From the NCBI RefSeq assembly GCF_040930455.2, contig NZ_CP170494.1: DNA of 64,000 bases; one strand, 5' to 3'. The position numbers were made by a program, and so were the translations under genes. Origin of the DNA: Neopusillimonas maritima. Its GTDB lineage: Bacteria; Pseudomonadota; Gammaproteobacteria; Burkholderiales; Burkholderiaceae_B. Below are positions 61,787 through 64,000 of the stretch, piece by piece (positions within the stretch are counted from its first letter, which is position 1; every line of letters starts with the position of its first letter). The notes under the pieces were generated by a model. It did no database searches. It was not told the DNA's origin and worked only from the letters and a program-made list of their open reading frames with translations.

Positions 61787-62602
61787 TTATGCCGCGTTGC
61801 GGCATGTTGAGGTACATATAGAGGCCAGAAAATCGGTCACGACACGGTTGAATGCGTCGGGCGACTCCAGATTGGCCATGTGCTTGGTTTGCAGGAATTG
61901 GTGCAGGCTTGCGTTGGGCAGTCGGTTTGCCATGCGCTGCATGCCTTTAGGAGGCGCCTGGTCGTCCAGTTCTCCGGCCAGCAGCAGTGTGGGAACCGTG
62001 ATGTTGCCCAGTTCTGTTTTGCGGTCGAACGTGACCAGTAGACGCATGTAATCGATATAACGCTCGCGCTCGATAGCGCGTGCCGATAATGTGGCAAGGT
62101 TGCGCATTGCAGGTGATGTTCCTGGCCCCAGAAAGTGGTCGAGCAGTACCGGCGCGGCCTGGGCAAAGCTCTCGAATTGCGACAAAGGCTCGGTGCGTTG
62201 GCGAAGAAATGTCTCTTTCCATTCCGGGTCGGCGCTGCCGAAACCTGCGCTGGTTGATGAGAGTATCAGGCTGGCTACGCGGCAGGGGAAATGATGATAG
62301 AACTCTTGTGCCACCATGCCGCCGATTGAATGGCCCAGAATGTGTGCCTTGTTGATGCTTAAAGTGTCCAGCATGTTGGCCAGCGCAGCCGCCAGGTTGC
62401 TCCAACTTAAAGCGGGCAATATGGGCGACTGGCCATAGCCGGGCATTGTCCAGGCAATAACCTGGCGCGATGGGCCAAATGCATCTAATTGCGGCAGCCA
62501 GACACTAGCAGTGGACCCCATGCCGTGAAGCAGGATTAATGGCGTTCGATTGTGGCCCGATGCCAGCCAGGTAGGCACGGTATTTACTGGAAGACGTCGC
62601 AT
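61787..62602 (-). CDS. Alpha/beta hydrolase, possibly NicD-like deformylase
   Basis: A 271-residue alpha/beta-hydrolase with oxyanion 'LLHGMGSTASVW', nucleophile elbow 'GHSIGGMVAQ' and C-terminal His region 'TKHMANLESPDAF'. It is translated in overlap (19 bases) with the NicX-like gene before it. In nicotinate degradation the NicX product is processed by an alpha/beta-hydrolase deformylase, so a matching role is possible, but generic ester or meta-cleavage hydrolases look alike. Confidence 0.82.
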   Translation of the reverse strand: MRRLPVNTVPTWLASGHNRTPLILLHGMGSTASVWLPQLDAFGPSRQVIAWTMPGYGQSPILPALSWSNLAAALANMLDTLSINKAHILGHSIGGMVAQEFYHHFPCRVASLILSSTSAGFGSADPEWKETFLRQRTEPLSQFESFAQAAPVLLDHFLGPGTSPAMRNLATLSARAIERERYIDYMRLLVTFDRKTELGNITVPTLLLAGELDDQAPPKGMQRMANRLPNASLHQFLQTKHMANLESPDAFNRVVTDFLASICTSTCRNAA

Positions 62603-63621
62603 AGCTTGCCTTCATCAACAATCACCACGCCGTCCAATTCAACGGTGCAATTGCGCATGGGCAGGTCGAAATGACCCAGTGTGTGTCGCCCCGCCACATC
62701 ATTTGCGCCGGTTGAATACAAGAAGTTGCCCGCGAACGCGCGCAGTTCGGTGCCATTCGTATCGTTTTTGTCGAACATCTGCAGGGCATCCCAGCGTGCC
62801 TGTGGGTTCATTCCCCAACCTACGTGGCTTACTGCGTAGGCATCGCGGTCTTGCCAGGCCTGCATGTAACTGCGCATCAGTTCGGCATCAAGACCGGTGC
62901 CTTCAATGCGGGTGATGTAATCGTTTTCGATATGCAGGGTAACCGGCGTCTCCAGGTAACGTTTGAAAGTAAGGTTAACGTCGCCGATGTTCAGTACCAG
63001 CTTTCCATTTACCGACCCACGGGACGGAAATGCAAGGCAAAGGCCGCCCGGCCAATGCTGGACAAGACCAGGACGGTCGGCGCCGCCCCATACGCCGCCG
63101 ACTTTGGCGCCCTCCAGGTTGATGTCGAGCGCCGTTCCGGCAGCCGAAGACACTCGCATGTATTTGCTTTTTGCCAGCATGCGTACGCCGTTTTTAACGG
63201 GTTTGGTCAGGTCCAGCGTGGTGGTGAGGCGTTCGAGTATTTCCGGGTGCTCGTTGCTGACCATTAGTACACGTGCGCCGGATTCAAGAATATGGGGTAA
63301 CTCAGGTGAATGCAATAAGCCCTCTACCGTGAGATCGACAACCAACCCCTGCCCCGATAGCGCGTTGATTACCGGCGGCATGTTTTGAACGACATGCGAG
63401 GCGCCTGTGGAGCGAACGGGCACGGGTGTGGTAACGGGCAGAGAAGGTACCGTGATTTGTACGGGAACCGCACCCATGCGCGCCAACGCAAGCTCAGCCA
63501 GTTGTACGTTGATGCTTCGGCTTTCCGTTTCGCACAGCAAGCGAACGATTTCGCCGGGCTCGACTTTGCATTTGCGGAAAACAGTTTCGAATGCCTGGAT
63601 CCACTTCTCTTGGACTTTCAT
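62584..63621 (-). CDS. NicX-like 2,5-dihydroxypyridine 5,6-dioxygenase-family protein
   Basis: A 345-residue protein that follows remembered Pseudomonas NicX ('GLLHSPE', 'VSHVGWGMNPQARWDAL', 'HFDLPMRNC', 'GNFLYSTG'). Three iron-binding residues of NicX have counterparts: His266 (in 'VSHVGWG'), His317 and Asp319 (in 'GHFDLP'). NicX-type enzymes are non-heme Fe(II) dioxygenases that open 2,5-dihydroxypyridine without CoA. It is the first gene of the nine-gene operon and has CAGGAT before its ATG. A leucyl-aminopeptidase-like (M29) role is less likely given those residues. The true ring substrate is unknown. Confidence 0.78.
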   Translation of the reverse strand: MKVQEKWIQAFETVFRKCKVEPGEIVRLLCETESRSINVQLAELALARMGAVPVQITVPSLPVTTPVPVRSTGASHVVQNMPPVINALSGQGLVVDLTVEGLLHSPELPHILESGARVLMVSNEHPEILERLTTTLDLTKPVKNGVRMLAKSKYMRVSSAAGTALDINLEGAKVGGVWGGADRPGLVQHWPGGLCLAFPSRGSVNGKLVLNIGDVNLTFKRYLETPVTLHIENDYITRIEGTGLDAELMRSYMQAWQDRDAYAVSHVGWGMNPQARWDALQMFDKNDTNGTELRAFAGNFLYSTGANDVAGRHTLGHFDLPMRNCTVELDGVVIVDEGKLCDVFQ

Positions 63622-63655
63622 ATTAAATCCTGTCAGGTACGATTTAAATAATAAA

Positions 63656-63671
63656 TCGACTAACTAGTCGA
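63656..63671. promoter_or_regulatory. Inverted-repeat operator upstream of the nine-gene operon
   Basis: TCGACTA-AC-TAGTCGA, a perfect 7-base inverted repeat, lies 35 bases before the NicX-like start in an AT-rich stretch (TTTAAATAATAAA nearby). Its size fits a TetR-type site, and a TetR gene closes the operon. Confidence 0.5.
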
Positions 63672-63710
63672 ATATTAAATATGAATTATCCTTGCGTCAA
63701 GCTGTTCCGA

Positions 63711-63740
63711 CGAAAAAAAACAGGCGCACAAGCACCTGTT
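63711..63740 (-). terminator. Intrinsic terminator of the TRAP permease gene
   Basis: On the minus strand AACAGGTGC-TTGT-GCGCCTGTT forms a 9-base stem (one G-T pair) followed by eight T. It lies 26 bases after the permease stop and separates that operon from the NicX-like one. Confidence 0.85.
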
Positions 63741-63765
63741 TCAGAGTTGGTTGACGGCTATTGCA

Positions 63766-64000
63766 CTATTTCAACGCATTTGGAATCCACAGGGAAATGT
63801 CGGGTACGTAGGAAATGACAAGTAACGAAACCAGGTAAACCAAAATAAAGGGAATAACGCCACGTACGACTTTTCCTACTGAAACATTGAATATGCTGGT
63901 ACTGACAAACAGGTTCAAACCAAACGGCGGGGTAAACATGCCAATGGCCAGGTTAACCGTCATGATGATGCCGAAATGAATCATGTCGATTCCGGCGGCA
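63766..64000 (-). CDS. TRAP transporter large permease (DctM family), C-terminus only
   Basis: The last 77 residues of a DctM-type TRAP permease; the start is beyond the window. 'IDMIHFGIIMTVNLAIGMFTPPFG' (partial) and 'GLNLFVSTSIF' are the conserved end of the family, followed by a final helix and 'WIPNALK'. TRAP systems import organic acids using an ion gradient with a periplasmic binding protein, which must be coded further right. Confidence 0.9.
   Translation of the reverse strand, partial: AAGIDMIHFGIIMTVNLAIGMFTPPFGLNLFVSTSIFNVSVGKVVRGVIPFILVYLVSLLVISYVPDISLWIPNALK

Noticed and set aside
62584..63621. M29-type leucyl aminopeptidase
   Set aside because: NicX-type proteins share this fold, but the iron-binding His266, His317 and Asp319 positions and 'GNFLYSTG' match NicX as remembered.

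Overview
The window looks like a chromosomal stretch of a betaproteobacterium, most likely Burkholderiales/Alcaligenaceae. This is inferred from a housekeeping block in the order fmdB-DUF502-aspS-EEP nuclease-clsB with ubiA nearby, from moderate GC, and from four Liv-type ABC importers plus an extra orphan solute-binding protein, all next to aromatic-acid enzymes. No rRNA, tRNA, CRISPR array, IS element or phage gene was seen.

Left part (1-4.9 kb): the edge of a Liv-type importer (partial permease and its binding protein), an alpha/beta hydrolase, a zinc alcohol dehydrogenase and a nitrilase. Next (5.1-18.7 kb) comes the most interesting block: a complete Liv-type importer, a divergent IclR regulator, and one gene train encoding a CYP199-like P450, its 2Fe-2S ferredoxin, an SDR dehydrogenase, an aldehyde dehydrogenase, a terephthalate 1,2-dioxygenase-like system (alpha, beta, reductase and a second beta) and a TphB-like diol dehydrogenase. 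Read in order, these enzymes could oxidise a para-methyl (or para-hydroxymethyl) benzoate to terephthalate and then to protocatechuate. The part from about 5 to 17.7 kb is visibly AT-richer than what follows, suggesting acquired DNA. Two tandem amidases, an exported methyltransferase-like protein and an XdhC homologue follow (18.7-23.9 kb).

Middle (24-31.6 kb): another importer, with its two permeases fused in one 638-residue chain, then a 2OG-Fe(II) oxygenase, a ketopantoate-reductase-like gene, a class II aldolase-like gene and a tiny membrane ORF. The region 31.6-43.8 kb is mostly core genes: an ion antiporter, ubiA, an aminotransferase, fmdB, DUF502, aspS, EEP nuclease, clsB, a GST and a DUF3482/DUF2868 pair.

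Right part (43.8-51.9 kb): a second import-plus-P450 operon (binding protein, LivHMGF, CYP199-like P450, ferredoxin, MarR regulator, ferredoxin reductase). Its promoter carries four CAACnnGTTG palindromes spaced exactly 16 bp apart, with the last two on the -35 element and spacer. Two MFS transporters diverge at 53.2 kb from a region rich in nested inverted repeats. From 63.6 back to 54.5 kb runs a nine-gene leftward operon: NicX-like ring-cleavage dioxygenase, alpha/beta hydrolase, acyl-CoA-dehydrogenase-fold protein lacking the usual catalytic Glu, flavin reductase, binding protein, quinone-reductase-like MDR, feruloyl-CoA-synthase-like ligase, GST and TetR regulator. The window ends in a TRAP transporter large permease with its own terminator.

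The common theme is uptake of aromatic acids by dedicated ABC importers followed by oxygenase attack, with one local regulator per module (IclR, MarR, TetR). Product names come from motifs and remembered family sequences; no database search was run.
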